Of a stretch of DNA of 64,000 nt, positions 39,963 to 49,242 are shown piece by piece (positions within the stretch are counted from its first letter, which is position 1; each line of letters begins with the position of its first letter). The position numbers and the translations under genes were made by a program. The notes beneath the pieces were generated by a model. It saw only the letters and a list, made by a program, of their open reading frames with translations. It did no database searches and was not told where the DNA came from. Location: assembly GCA_964577955.1 (NCBI GenBank), contig CAZOAZ010000007.1, forward strand, positions 89,247 through 153,246, read 5' to 3'. Origin of the DNA: CADEEX01 sp964577955. GTDB taxonomy: Bacteria; Acidobacteriota; Vicinamibacteria; Vicinamibacterales; CAVVIG01.

Positions 39963-40749
39963 GACTCAACGGCAGTGTCGATCGGAAGCGGTCGACGATG
40001 GCGGCGAACTCTTCCGGACGGGTGATCGATCCGAGATGGCCGGTGTCGGAGATGCCCGCCGTTTGTACGTGCCGCAGCAGCGGCACGTACTCCAGTGTGC
40101 CGTCGACGTTGACGACGAGATCCAGCGCCCGCTCGCCGTGCACGATCAGGGTCGGACGCGTGACTCGAGCCGCGTCGCCGCCCCGATCGTAGTCGTCGAT
40201 CGCGAGCGCGCGACCGGCCATGCGGGTGAGCGACGGCGGCGTCTGAAGGAGCGCGTTGAGCTGCTGCAGGCGGAACCGCCAGCGCGCGTCGGCACCCGGG
40301 AACGTCCGGCGGAGTTCGGGCGCAAGGCGGCGCGGCGACTCAATGAGAAACAGCGGACCACACACCCGAGGGTGACGTGCGTACTGGCGGTGTCGCGGCA
40401 GTAGATGAAACCGCGGCCCCGGTGCCGACACGAGAATCAAGGCGGTCGTCCGTTCGGGCCGCGTGGCGGCAAAACGCAGCGCCGGCAGCGCGCCAAACGA
40501 GACGCCGCAGACGAGCGCCCGATCGAGGCGCGACTGGTCGAGGCAGCGCTCGATCTGATCGCGGTAGTTGTCGATACCTCGCTGGGTGTCGAACACATCG
40601 CGAGCGCGCGGCTCGTCGCAGAGCGGAAACGTCAGCACGCGAAACCGGCGGCTTAGCGCCTCGACGGTTGGCGCCTGAAACTGCCAGTGTCCCTGGAGGC
40701 CGGGCACCAGCACGAGCGGATCGCCGTTCCCGCGTTGTTCGATTTGCAT
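39946..40749 (-). CDS. Alpha/beta hydrolase
   Basis: A 267-residue alpha/beta hydrolase of the general fold: PLVLVPGLQGHWQFQAPTVEAL (oxyanion loop), nucleophile Ser84 in VCGVSFGALPA, a late acid region LIVHGERALDLVV and His in ISDTGHLGS. It resembles the MhpC/BioH-type group. The ATG at 40749 lies two bases after the fadN stop, so it is cotranscribed with fadN; the next hydrolase overlaps it by 17 bases. A role in releasing free acids from CoA or other esters in the same pathway is possible but not shown. Confidence 0.85.
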   Translation of the reverse strand: MQIEQRGNGDPLVLVPGLQGHWQFQAPTVEALSRRFRVLTFPLCDEPRARDVFDTQRGIDNYRDQIERCLDQSRLDRALVCGVSFGALPALRFAATRPERTTALILVSAPGPRFHLLPRHRQYARHPRVCGPLFLIESPRRLAPELRRTFPGADARWRFRLQQLNALLQTPPSLTRMAGRALAIDDYDRGGDAARVTRPTLIVHGERALDLVVNVDGTLEYVPLLRHVQTAGISDTGHLGSITRPEEFAAIVDRFRSTLPLSHDSAA

Positions 40750-40751
40750 CT

Positions 40752-43061
40752 TCAGTTCCGCAGCGGCTTCCCGGTCTTGAGCGTGTGCTGGATCCGTTCC
40801 AATGTCTTGCGCTCGCCGCACAGCTTCAGAAATGCTTCGCGCTCGAGATCCAGCAGGTGCGATTCGCTGACCGTCGTCGCGTGCGGTACCTGCCCACCAG
40901 CGATGACGCGGGCGAGGGTGCGGCCGATGAGGGCGTCATGATCGGAAAGACGCCCGGCGCGCCACGCGAGATGCACGCCGAGCTTGAGCGCCGCCTCGAC
41001 CGTCTCACCGCCGACCGCAATCGGTTCAGTCTGAGGCTTCTGATATTTCTCGTGGGCGCGGCTCAGGGCCAGCCCCTTGGCATCCGCCATCAGCCGTTCC
41101 CGGTTCAGTGTCACGCCGTCGCGATCGCGGAGGTAGCCGAGCTGGCGCGCCTGGCCGGCGCTGGTCGAGACCTTGGCGAAGCCAATCGTTTCAAATACCG
41201 CCTGCGACCAGGTCAGCGGGTCGGGATTCGCTCCGGCAACGCCGCGTGAGGCGCGCGCCATCATTTCCTTCGTGCCGCCGCCGGCCGGAATCAGACCGAC
41301 GCCGACTTCGACCAGGCCGATGTAGGACTCGGCCGCCGCCTGCGCGCGATCGCCGTGGAGCGTGATCTCGCATCCGCCGCCGAGCGCCAGACCCGCGGGC
41401 GCCACGATCACCGGAATGTCCGCGTACTTGAGCGCCGAGGTCGCCTGCTGAAACGTCCGCACCATCAGATCGATTTCGTCCCAGTTGCCCTCCTGGGCTT
41501 CGAGGAGCACCAGCATCAGGTTCGCGCCGGCCGAGAAATCGCTGCCGTCGTTGCCGACGACCAGCGCCGTGAAGTTGGCCGCCGCTTCGCGGAGCCCGGC
41601 GTGCAGCATGGCCACCGTGTCGCCGCCGATCGCGTTCATCTTCGAATGGAATTCGACGGCCAGAACGCCGTCGCCGAGATCGACCAGGCTGGCACCGGCG
41701 TTCTGACGAACGACGCCGGTCCGCTCCTTCGCCGACTTGAGGATCTGCAGGTCCCCGGCCGCCGGCGGCAGGGCATGCGCGCGAAACGCCGGCTGGCCCG
41801 AAGGCCCTGAGCGAAGTCGAAGGGTGCTGGCCAGCGCTTCGGCGACCAGACGCGGCACGTGCGAAGGCTTCAGGGCGTCGAGCACGTCCTGGATGCCAAT
41901 CGCATCCCAGATTTCGAACGGTCCCAGCTCCCAGCCGAAGCCCCATCGCATCGCGCGATCGACGTCGTCGATCGTGTGTGCAATCGACGGCGCGATTTCA
42001 GCCGTGTAGAGCAGCGTGGGGCCGAGCGTCTCCCGCAGGAACGTGCCGACCTTGCCCTTATCGAGAAAGAGCGCTTTCGTTCGGGCCTGGACACTCTCGA
42101 GCGCCTCCGCGTTCTCGAGCGCGGCGAGCCGCGCCGCCTGGCGGGCCCGGTAGGCCAGCGTCTTCGGATCGAGCGTCAGGATCTCGCCGCTCTTCTCGCG
42201 CTTGTAGAAGCCCTGGCCGGACTTCTCGCCCACCCAGCCGCGCGAGACCAGTTCCGCGACGAGCGGTGGCAGCGTGAAGACCCGTTTCGATTCCGCGTCG
42301 GGCAGCCGTTCGACGAGATCGCGCGTGACGTGCGCGACGACATCAATGCCGGCGATGTCGCTGGTGCGGAAGGTCGCGCTCTTCGGCCGCCCCAGCGCCG
42401 GTCCGGTGATCGCGTCGATCTCCTCGATCGTGTAGTCGCCCGACTCCAGGACGCGAAGCGTCTGGGCAATGCCGTAGAGCCCGATGCGGTTGGCGATGAA
42501 GCTCGGTGTGTCCCTGGCGACGACCACACCTTTGCCCAGCCGATGGTCGCCGAACCAGGCGATGCGCGCGACGACCGCCGGATCGGTATCCGGCGTCGGG
42601 ATGATCTCCAGCAGCTTCAGATACCGCGGCGGATTGAAGAAGTGCGTGCCCAGGAAGTGGCGGCGGAAGTCGGCGCTGCGCCCTTCGGCCAGCGCGCCGA
42701 TCGGAATCCCCGACGTGTTCGAGCTGATGAGCGAGCCTGGACGGCGGACACGGTCGACGCGTTCGAACAGCCCGCGTTTGATGTCGAGCCGCTCGACGAT
42801 CGCTTCGATCACCCAGTCCGAACTCTCGAGCCGCGCGAGGTCGTCGTCGAACGAGCCGGTCGTGATCAGGGCGGCGGCGTCCTTCGTGAAAAACGGGTCC
42901 GGCTTGAGCGCTTTGGCGCGCGTCAGGCCGTCGCGCGCCGCCGCGGCGCTGACGTCCAGCAGCAGGACGGGGACGCCGATGTTGGCGAGGTGCGCGGCAA
43001 TTTGCGCGCCCATCGTGCCGGCGCCAAGCACGGTCGCCGAGCGAATGAGAGTGTCGGTCAT
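40752..43061 (-). CDS. fadN: 3-hydroxyacyl-CoA dehydrogenase / enoyl-CoA hydratase, FadN type
   Basis: Bifunctional beta-oxidation enzyme of 769 residues. The domain order is dehydrogenase first: Rossmann motif TVLGAGTMGAQIAAHLA (G13-x-G15-x2-G18), 3HCDH C-terminal domains to about residue 400, then an enoyl-CoA hydratase (crotonase) domain from about 435 with GNDGSDFSAGANLM and LALGGGCEITL. This is the FadN/YusL order, the reverse of E. coli FadB. Between the two halves (residues about 408-424) the coding sequence contains a repeat element translated in frame as TLRLRSGPSGQPAF. It starts 38 bases after the E1 fusion stop. Confidence 0.92.
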   Translation of the reverse strand: MTDTLIRSATVLGAGTMGAQIAAHLANIGVPVLLLDVSAAAARDGLTRAKALKPDPFFTKDAAALITTGSFDDDLARLESSDWVIEAIVERLDIKRGLFERVDRVRRPGSLISSNTSGIPIGALAEGRSADFRRHFLGTHFFNPPRYLKLLEIIPTPDTDPAVVARIAWFGDHRLGKGVVVARDTPSFIANRIGLYGIAQTLRVLESGDYTIEEIDAITGPALGRPKSATFRTSDIAGIDVVAHVTRDLVERLPDAESKRVFTLPPLVAELVSRGWVGEKSGQGFYKREKSGEILTLDPKTLAYRARQAARLAALENAEALESVQARTKALFLDKGKVGTFLRETLGPTLLYTAEIAPSIAHTIDDVDRAMRWGFGWELGPFEIWDAIGIQDVLDALKPSHVPRLVAEALASTLRLRSGPSGQPAFRAHALPPAAGDLQILKSAKERTGVVRQNAGASLVDLGDGVLAVEFHSKMNAIGGDTVAMLHAGLREAAANFTALVVGNDGSDFSAGANLMLVLLEAQEGNWDEIDLMVRTFQQATSALKYADIPVIVAPAGLALGGGCEITLHGDRAQAAAESYIGLVEVGVGLIPAGGGTKEMMARASRGVAGANPDPLTWSQAVFETIGFAKVSTSAGQARQLGYLRDRDGVTLNRERLMADAKGLALSRAHEKYQKPQTEPIAVGGETVEAALKLGVHLAWRAGRLSDHDALIGRTLARVIAGGQVPHATTVSESHLLDLEREAFLKLCGERKTLERIQHTLKTGKPLRN
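41792..41835. repeat. Palindromic repeat inserted in frame inside fadN
   Basis: GCTGGCC (41792-41798) pairs with GGCCAGC (41829-41835) around a core GGCCCTGAGCGAAGTCGAAG with its own partial symmetry. The element lies wholly within coding sequence at the junction between the dehydrogenase and hydratase parts and keeps the reading frame. Confidence 0.65.
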
Positions 43062-43099
43062 GGTTTTTCCGGCCCTTGACGGTCCGAGGCAGGGCCTCG

Positions 43100-45241
43100 C
43101 TAGTACTTCGCCGTGCTGATGATGGCCTCGAGGATGTCCGAGGACTGCGGCAGGATGGCTTCCTCGAGGTCGGGCGCGTACGCGACCGGCGCATCGAGCG
43201 CGGCAATCCGCTTGACCGGCGCATCGAGATAGCCGAACAGTTCGTCGGCGATCCGCGCGGCAATCTCGGCGCCGAACCCGCACGTCATCTGATCCTCGTG
43301 GGCGATGATCACGCGGTTGAGGCGTTTCACGAGTGTCGCGACCATCTCCCAGTCGTAGGGCGAGATCGTCCGGAGGTCGAGCACGGCGGCGTGGGCGCCG
43401 AACTTTTCGGCATGCTGCGCGGCCAGGAGCGATTTCTGGACCAGCGCTCCCCACGTGACGATCAACACGTCGGTGCCTTCGCGCCGCAGGCTCGCCTTGC
43501 CAAACGGCAGCATGAAGTCTTTCCCGGGATATTCGCCCTTGGTGTAGGTCTGCCGGTAGAGATGTTTGTGCTCGAGGAACAGCACCGGATCGTCGCAGCG
43601 GATCGCCGTCCGCAGCAGTCCCGCGGCGTCGATCGCGTTTGACGGATAGACGATGCGGATGCCGGGGCAGTGCGCGAAGATGCTTTCGCCGGACTGACTG
43701 TGGTACGGACCGCCGCCGCGGAGATAGCCGCCGATCGGGACGCGAATCACCATCGGGCAGGACCAGTGATTGCCCGACCGATAGCGCATCATCGCCATCT
43801 CGTTGCGCAGCTGCATCATCGCCGGCCAGATGTAGTCGAAGAACTGGATTTCGACCACTGGCTTGAGGCCGCGCGTCGCCATGCCGACGCCGCGGCCGAT
43901 AATGCTGGCCTCGGCGATCGAGGCGTTGAACACGCGGTCTTCGCCGTACTGCCGCTGCAAACCGTGCGTGACCTTGAACACGCCGCCTTTGCCTTTCACG
44001 TACTTCAGCGCGTCTTTGCGGCTCGCATCCGCGACGTCCTCGCCGAAGATGACGATGCGCGGGTTGGCCGCCATCTCGTCCTTGAGCGTGCGGTTGATGG
44101 CGTCCAGCATCACGATGCCTTCGCCGCCGGTTCCGGGGCCGGCGGGGACGTCGAACGCTGACGAGGTCGGATCGACGGCGGGCGAGTAGACGTACGAGGC
44201 TGCGCTATCGCGCGGCGGCTTCGGCGCCTGCAATGCCGAGTCGGCCGCCTCGTTGATCTCGCGGTCGATGGCCGCGATCATCGCGGTCAGGTCGGCGTCG
44301 GTCACCAGCCCTTCCTGCCGCAGGAATTCCGTGAACCGCGTGATCGGATCGCGGCGCGCTTCGTCTTCGCGTTCGCGGGGCGTCTTGTAGAGGCGTTCGT
44401 CGTCCGACAGCGAATGTCCGTACGGCCGCGTGACGTGTGCATGCACCAACGCCGGTCCGCGCCGCGCCCGGACATACGCGGCCGCCTCGCGCATGGTCCG
44501 GAGACTGGCCAGGAAGTCGGTGCCGTCGGTGCTCGCGACGTGAAGCCCGGGGAACGAGCTCACGAGGCGCGAGATGTCGCCGCCCGGCGTTTCTACTTCA
44601 ACCGGCACCGAGATCGCGTAGCCGTTGTCTTCGATCAGAAACAGCACCGGCAGGTGGCGGGTGCACGACACGCTGAGCGCTTCCCAAAACTCGCCTTCGC
44701 TCGTCGAACCCTCGCCGAGCGCCGTGAAGACGATCTCGTCGGCGCGAAACCGCGCCTCGCGGCCGGGAATCGCGGTCACGCGCTGGTAGATCGTCCCGGC
44801 TTCGGCGGCGCCGACCGCGTGCAACACCTGCGTCGCCGTGGCGCTCGAGCCGGACACGATGTTGAGCGCCGTGTCGCCCCAGTGCGAGGGCATCTGCCGC
44901 CCGCCGTTGCTCGGGTCCTCCGCGGCGCCGACCGCCGCCAGCAGCATCGCGCGGGGCGTCACCCCGAGCTGCAGACTGAAGGCCCGATCGCGGTAGTAGG
45001 GATGAAACCAGTCGTAGCCGGGTTTGAGGACGAGTGCCGCGGCAATCTGAATCGCTTCGTGACCGGCGCAGCTGATTTGGAAATACGCGTCGTTGTTCTT
45101 GCGGAGCTGGATCTCTTTGTCGTCAATCCGCCGCGACCGGACCATCACGCGATAGACGTCGAGGAGTGCGTCGCGCGATAGACCCTCGAAGGACGACGCA
45201 TTGGGCGCGCTGCGATCACCGCCGGCGACGGTGCCCTTCAT
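43100..45241 (-). CDS. Fused alpha-beta E1 of a 2-oxoacid dehydrogenase complex (branched-chain type)
   Basis: Thiamine-diphosphate decarboxylase subunit of a 2-oxoisovalerate (or pyruvate-like) dehydrogenase. In 713 residues it joins E1 alpha (about 1-345; ThDP motif FTALGEGSTSEGEFWEALSV...EDNGYAIS) to E1 beta (about 375-713; MLDAINRTLKDEMAANPRIVIFGEDVAD, YKCDDPVLFLEHK-like RCDDPVLFLEHKHLYR). Normally these are two genes. A linker rich in Ala/Pro joins them near residues 340-370. E2 and E3 genes are not adjacent. The neighbours for fatty-acid breakdown support acyl-CoA catabolism, so branched-chain 2-oxoacids are the likely substrates. A TATAAT lies nine bases before the ATG. Confidence 0.9.
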   Translation of the reverse strand: MKGTVAGGDRSAPNASSFEGLSRDALLDVYRVMVRSRRIDDKEIQLRKNNDAYFQISCAGHEAIQIAAALVLKPGYDWFHPYYRDRAFSLQLGVTPRAMLLAAVGAAEDPSNGGRQMPSHWGDTALNIVSGSSATATQVLHAVGAAEAGTIYQRVTAIPGREARFRADEIVFTALGEGSTSEGEFWEALSVSCTRHLPVLFLIEDNGYAISVPVEVETPGGDISRLVSSFPGLHVASTDGTDFLASLRTMREAAAYVRARRGPALVHAHVTRPYGHSLSDDERLYKTPREREDEARRDPITRFTEFLRQEGLVTDADLTAMIAAIDREINEAADSALQAPKPPRDSAASYVYSPAVDPTSSAFDVPAGPGTGGEGIVMLDAINRTLKDEMAANPRIVIFGEDVADASRKDALKYVKGKGGVFKVTHGLQRQYGEDRVFNASIAEASIIGRGVGMATRGLKPVVEIQFFDYIWPAMMQLRNEMAMMRYRSGNHWSCPMVIRVPIGGYLRGGGPYHSQSGESIFAHCPGIRIVYPSNAIDAAGLLRTAIRCDDPVLFLEHKHLYRQTYTKGEYPGKDFMLPFGKASLRREGTDVLIVTWGALVQKSLLAAQHAEKFGAHAAVLDLRTISPYDWEMVATLVKRLNRVIIAHEDQMTCGFGAEIAARIADELFGYLDAPVKRIAALDAPVAYAPDLEEAILPQSSDILEAIISTAKY

Positions 45242-45250
45242 GCTGGCCGG

Positions 45251-45281
45251 ATTATAGCATCCGGGTTGAATGCGCTATCCT
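45251..45281. promoter_or_regulatory. Divergent -10 boxes (E1 fusion / cupin)
   Basis: Minus-strand TATAAT (complement of ATTATA, 45251-45256) lies 9 bases before the E1 ATG; plus-strand TATCCT (45276-45281) lies 8 bases before the cupin ATG. Both starts would be leaderless or nearly so within a 48-base gap. Confidence 0.5.
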
Positions 45282-45289
45282 CACTCGCC

Positions 45290-45652
45290 ATGGGTTCGAA
45301 CGCCGCGCGCCTGCACCGCTGGGACGAAATCGCGCTTGAAAAAATCACCGAAATGCTGTCGCGGAAGATCGTCTCGGGCGATCGCGAGATGCTGGTGCAG
45401 AGCTATTTGAAACGCGGCTGCCTGGTGCCGCGCCACGCCCACGACAGCGAGCAGATGATCTATGTCCTGCAGGGCGCGCTCAAACTGGTGGTCGGCGGCG
45501 AGGACATCGTCGTCCGCGAAGGCGAAGTGTTGCACATTCCGGCCGGCGTCGAGCATCAAAGCGAGGCGCTCGAGGACACCTTCGAGCTGGATGTGTTCAG
45601 CCCGCCGCGCGCGGCGTGGCTGACGAACGCGGAGGAGACGGGACGATCCTGA
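45290..45652 (+). CDS. Single-domain cupin protein
   Basis: A 120-residue small beta-barrel cupin. The two cupin motifs are visible: CLVPRHAHDSEQMIYVLQGALKLVVGG (metal ligands His, His, Glu/Gln) and EGEVLHIPAGVEHQSEAL (last His). The ATG at 45290 is chosen over an upstream TTG because a -10 box lies between them. It is divergent from the E1 fusion gene and convergent with the rhomboid gene, with only three bases between the stops. Such proteins bind metal and may be dioxygenases, isomerases or sensors; role unknown. Confidence 0.85.
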   Translation: MGSNAARLHRWDEIALEKITEMLSRKIVSGDREMLVQSYLKRGCLVPRHAHDSEQMIYVLQGALKLVVGGEDIVVREGEVLHIPAGVEHQSEALEDTFELDVFSPPRAAWLTNAEETGRS

Positions 45653-45655
45653 CCG

Positions 45656-46399
45656 TCAGTGCACGCGGCGTTTCCACTCCTCCGAGCGGCCGCCTTCGTA
45701 GACGCCGAACTTCTTGCGCACGCGGTTCATCTTCCAGCGCAGATACCAGTACTTCGCTTCCGACAACGGGTGGATCCGTCCGCTCTTGAGCAGCAGGTAA
45801 CCCACCAGCAGCCCGCCCAGGTGCGTGATGTTGGCGACGCCATTGCTGTTGCCGGCGAAAAACGCAATCGCGCCGAGAATCATCACCGCATATTTCGCCG
45901 GCACCGGGAACAGCAGGATCAGAATCGGACGCTCGGGAAAGTAGATCGCGTAGGCGAGCAGCAGCCCGTAAATCGCACCCGAGGCGCCGATGATGTTGAC
46001 GAGCGAGAGCCCGCCCATTCCCGGCAGCAGGGACGCGACGACCGTCAACGCGCCGGCACCGATACCGGTCAGGAAATAGAACCGGAGAAACGCGCGCGCG
46101 CCCCACATCCGTTCGAGGTCGGTCCCGAACATCCACAGCGCCAGCATGTTGAACAGGATGTGCGTGATCTCGACGTGCACGAACATGTAGGTGACGAGCT
46201 GCCAGATCTTCCCGTACGAGAGCACGTGCGCAGGCGTTAGCGCGAGATGGTCGACGAACGCGCCAAAGTTGAGTGACGGCGCGATCTGGACGAACAGAAA
46301 GACGACAACGTTGGCGCCAATCAGCGCCTGCATCGTGGGCGACAGCGGTCCGGGTCCGAAGGAAATCGACGATGGCGACGGGCGATAGGACCGCGGCAT
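45656..46399 (-). CDS. Rhomboid family intramembrane serine protease
   Basis: A 247-residue polytopic membrane protein (start MPRSYRPSPS; an in-frame ATG eight codons earlier is also possible). About six helices are visible from PTMQALIGANVVVFLFVQIA onward. Family motifs: WQLVTYMFVHVEITHILFNMLALWMFG, then the catalytic serine in IIGASGAIYGLLLAYA (about 138) and the catalytic His in ANITHLGGLLVGY (about 188), so the Ser-His dyad is intact. The C-terminal tail is basic and cytoplasmic (KMNRVRKKFG...). It is the last gene of the minus-strand envelope run after murJ. Confidence 0.92.
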   Translation of the reverse strand: MPRSYRPSPSSISFGPGPLSPTMQALIGANVVVFLFVQIAPSLNFGAFVDHLALTPAHVLSYGKIWQLVTYMFVHVEITHILFNMLALWMFGTDLERMWGARAFLRFYFLTGIGAGALTVVASLLPGMGGLSLVNIIGASGAIYGLLLAYAIYFPERPILILLFPVPAKYAVMILGAIAFFAGNSNGVANITHLGGLLVGYLLLKSGRIHPLSEAKYWYLRWKMNRVRKKFGVYEGGRSEEWKRRVH

Positions 46400-46435
46400 G
46401 GCGTGGGACCGCGATCGTATCACGGTGAAACCGGT

Positions 46436-48049
46436 TCAGCGGCGGACGCGTTGCGTGAGGTCGCGCAGAATTTCCTCGAGCTCGGCGATGCGCAGGAGCC
46501 GGCCGGCGGCGGCCAGCGCCGCGAGCCCGCCGGCAATTGTCAGAGTCAGACGAACGGCGCGAATGAGGGTGCCGGCTCCCGGCGCCACCTCGGGAAGCCA
46601 CAGGCGCAGCAGCTGAATCACACCCGCCATCACCATCGAGGCCACGAGTGTTTTCGTCAGGGTGACGGTCAGATGACGGCCGTCGATGCCGTCCAGATGA
46701 CGGTGCAGCAGGCCGAGCGCGAGGCCGCCGTTGACGATCGCCGCGAGTGAAGTGGCGAGCGCCAGACCGGTGAAGCCCATCGTCCGCGCGAGCGTCAGGC
46801 TGAGGACCAGATTGGCACTGACCGCGGCCACGCTCAACGCGACGGCGACGCGGCTTCGTCCGAGCGCATAGAAAACCGGCGACGCGATGCGCGACGCCGA
46901 GTAGCCGACCAGGCCGAGGGCGTAGAACTGCACCGCCGCGGCCGTGGCGAGCGTGTCGGCCGGACCGAAGCGGCCGCGCTCGAGCAGCACTTCGACGATC
47001 GGCGTCGCGAGCACCAGCAGTCCGGCGGTGGCCGGCACGTTCAATACCAGCATCAACGCGATGCCGTGGCTCACCGTGCGCCGGACGCCGGCGAGCTCGC
47101 CGGTCGCGGCGTGGCGGGCCACGGCCGGCAGCACCGCGGTGGCGATCGAGACACCGAAGATGCCAATCGGGAGATACATCAGACGAAACGCGTACTGCAG
47201 CCACGACACCGCGCCGGTGCCCTGATCGGTCGCCAGCAGCGTGTTGACGAAGAGATTCACCTGCGTCGCGGCCAGTCCGACGGTGCCCGGTCCCATGAGC
47301 AGCAGAACGTGGTGCAGGCCGGGATCGCGCGGATCGAAGTACGCGGCATACCGGAATCCCTCGCGCCGGAGCGACGGCCATTGGAGCGCAATCTGTCCGA
47401 GTCCTCCGACCAGCGCGCCGATGGCAACGGCCATGATCCGCGGGAGACCCAGCGCCGGCATCAGCGGCGCCAGCGCGACGGCGCAGACGATCGTCGCAAC
47501 GTTGAAGGTCGCCGGCGAGAGCGCCGGCACGAAGTAGTGGTGCAGCGAATTCAACATGCCCATGACCGCGGCGGCGATCGCCGCCATGGTCAGGAACGGC
47601 CACACGACACGGGTCAGTTGAATCGTCAGATCGAGCTTGCCCGGCACGGCGGCGTAGCCTTCCGCGTAGGCGCTGACGATGGGCCGCGCGAAGACGCAGC
47701 CGGCGACGACGATCGCGCCGGTGACGATGAGCAGCGCGTTCAACACGTTGTTTCCGAGACGCCAGGCGTCGTCTCGTCCCTTCAACGTGAGATGACGCGT
47801 GAACGTCGGCACGAACGCCGCGCTCATCGCGCCTTCCGCGAAGAGGTCGCGGACCAGATTGGGAATGCGGAACGCCACGGTAAAGGCGTCCATGTCGTTG
47901 CCGGCGCCGAAGGCGGCCGCCAGCACCGTCTCGCGCGCCAGGCCGAGGACACGGCTGGCCAGCGTGGCTGCGCCGGCCAGGCCGGCGGATCGCGCGATGC
48001 GTTCGGTGGATGGAGTGCGCGGCGGCGGTGTGCTGGACCCTGTCGCCAT
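46436..48049 (-). CDS. murJ: Lipid II flippase MurJ
   Basis: Moves lipid II across the inner membrane for peptidoglycan synthesis. The 537-residue protein has 14 predicted helices. Its N-terminal segment is characteristic of the MurJ/MviN group of the MOP superfamily: TLASRVLGLARETVLAAAFG, then DMDAFTVAFRIPNLVRDLFAEGAMSAAFVPTF. The latter contains the Arg-rich cytosolic cavity residues. It ends with a basic C-terminal helix (EILRDLTQRVRR). It follows yqeY by 17 bases. Its place among sugar-modification genes and close to the divergent cell-wall cluster suits its envelope role. Confidence 0.95.
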   Translation of the reverse strand: MATGSSTPPPRTPSTERIARSAGLAGAATLASRVLGLARETVLAAAFGAGNDMDAFTVAFRIPNLVRDLFAEGAMSAAFVPTFTRHLTLKGRDDAWRLGNNVLNALLIVTGAIVVAGCVFARPIVSAYAEGYAAVPGKLDLTIQLTRVVWPFLTMAAIAAAVMGMLNSLHHYFVPALSPATFNVATIVCAVALAPLMPALGLPRIMAVAIGALVGGLGQIALQWPSLRREGFRYAAYFDPRDPGLHHVLLLMGPGTVGLAATQVNLFVNTLLATDQGTGAVSWLQYAFRLMYLPIGIFGVSIATAVLPAVARHAATGELAGVRRTVSHGIALMLVLNVPATAGLLVLATPIVEVLLERGRFGPADTLATAAAVQFYALGLVGYSASRIASPVFYALGRSRVAVALSVAAVSANLVLSLTLARTMGFTGLALATSLAAIVNGGLALGLLHRHLDGIDGRHLTVTLTKTLVASMVMAGVIQLLRLWLPEVAPGAGTLIRAVRLTLTIAGGLAALAAAGRLLRIAELEEILRDLTQRVRR

Positions 48050-48066
48050 GCGGGCGTCGCTGGCGC

Positions 48067-48519
48067 CTACGAGCCGGCCAGCTTTTTTCGAACCAGCTCG
48101 TTGACGATCTTGCCGTCGACGCTCGCACCCGCGAGTCTGGCCATCGCCGCCTTCATGACCTTGCCCATGTCCTTGGGAGAGGTGGCGCCGGTTTCGGCAA
48201 TCGCGTCGGCGACGGCGCGCTCGACGACCGCGGGATCCGCGGCCGGCGGCAGATACGATTCGAGCACGCCGATCTCCGCTTGTTCCTTGTCCGCGAGCTC
48301 GCGGCGTCCGGCGTTCAGGAACTGCTCGATCGAATCGCGGCGCTGTTTGACGAGCGAGGTCACGACCTGCCGTGACTCGGTGTCGTCCAGGGCTCGCCCT
48401 TTCTCGACTTCCTTGTTCATCAGCGCGGCTTTGAGCATGCGCAAGGCGCTGAGTCGCGCGGCGTCCTGCCGGCGCATGGCGTCGGTCATCGCTGTCGTGA
48501 CGTCGTGAAGCAGGGACAT
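48067..48519 (-). CDS. GatB/YqeY domain protein
   Basis: A 150-residue all-helical cytoplasmic protein of the YqeY family, related to the C-terminal tRNA-binding tail of GatB. The family pattern is clear: TDAMRRQDAARLSALRMLKAALMNKEVEKG at the start, VVTSLVKQRRDSIEQF in the middle, VLESYLPP and GATSPKDMGKVMKAAMARLAG...GKIVNELVRKKL at the end. It is commonly found next to rpsU and dnaG; here it sits between murJ and a secretin-domain protein. A role in tRNA-related metabolism is family inference. Confidence 0.92.
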   Translation of the reverse strand: MSLLHDVTTAMTDAMRRQDAARLSALRMLKAALMNKEVEKGRALDDTESRQVVTSLVKQRRDSIEQFLNAGRRELADKEQAEIGVLESYLPPAADPAVVERAVADAIAETGATSPKDMGKVMKAAMARLAGASVDGKIVNELVRKKLAGS

Positions 48520-48532
48520 CTGGAGGCGGACG

Positions 48533-49219
48533 TTACTGCTGCGGCGCGCCCGGGTTGTTCGGCGGACGGCCCTGCACCGGCGGAGGCGGCGCGAAGAGAC
48601 CCGGACGGCTCATGCCGACGGCGCCGCCGAACGGCTGACTGCCTGCCGCCGGCGCGGGTGCGGCCTCGCCTTCGGGCCGCGGCTGTGCCGGCTGCGGAAC
48701 TGCCGCGAAAGCCGGCGGACGCGCCGGCGCGGGCAGACCTTGCCGCTCGGGCGGCTGTGGATCGTCCGTGTCTCCGCCGGGCGTGACCGGGATCGCCGGA
48801 CGCGCCGGCGTGAAGGTCGGCGCCGCGGCGGCGGTTTGCGCCGGCGGGCGCGCGGCCGGCGTGTTCACCACCGGGCTGGTCGCGACGACGATCAGGATCC
48901 GGTCGTACTTCGATGCGTCGGGCACCGGCGTCACCCGCGGAGCGACGACGTAACCGCCGGCATTGCGCAACAGGATGTTCAGGGCGTCGATTTCGCTGAT
49001 CTGATTGAGTTCGAGCGTGAGCGGCGCGCCGCCGACGCGGTCGGCGTTGAGAATCCGCGTTTTGCCGATGCGCGCCCATTCCGCGAGGATCTGCGCGACG
49101 GTGGCGTTCTGGGCTGAAATCGAGACGCTCCCGCCGGCCATCGCGACCCGAACTTCCGCAGCGAGCGGCGCGGCGCTGAGCAGCAGCGCGGCAAACGCGG
49201 TCGTGGCGGCGCGGAACAT
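48533..49219 (-). CDS. Periplasmic protein with secretin/STN-like domain and Pro-rich tail
   Basis: A 228-residue exported protein: signal peptide MFRAATTAFAALLLSAAPLAAE, then a short secretin-and-TonB N-terminal-like domain (SISAQNATVAQILAEWARIGKTRILNADRVGGAPLTLELNQISEIDALNILLRNAGGYVV, about 32-100). This type of domain packs against secretin rings or TonB receptors. The remaining 120 residues are Pro/Ala/Gln-rich low complexity, probably disordered or cell-wall spanning. No secretin gene is nearby. It is 13 bases upstream of yqeY in the same run. The role is unknown. Confidence 0.75.
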   Translation of the reverse strand: MFRAATTAFAALLLSAAPLAAEVRVAMAGGSVSISAQNATVAQILAEWARIGKTRILNADRVGGAPLTLELNQISEIDALNILLRNAGGYVVAPRVTPVPDASKYDRILIVVATSPVVNTPAARPPAQTAAAAPTFTPARPAIPVTPGGDTDDPQPPERQGLPAPARPPAFAAVPQPAQPRPEGEAAPAPAAGSQPFGGAVGMSRPGLFAPPPPVQGRPPNNPGAPQQ

Positions 49220-49242
49220 GCCCCCAGTATACGGTGCCGCGG

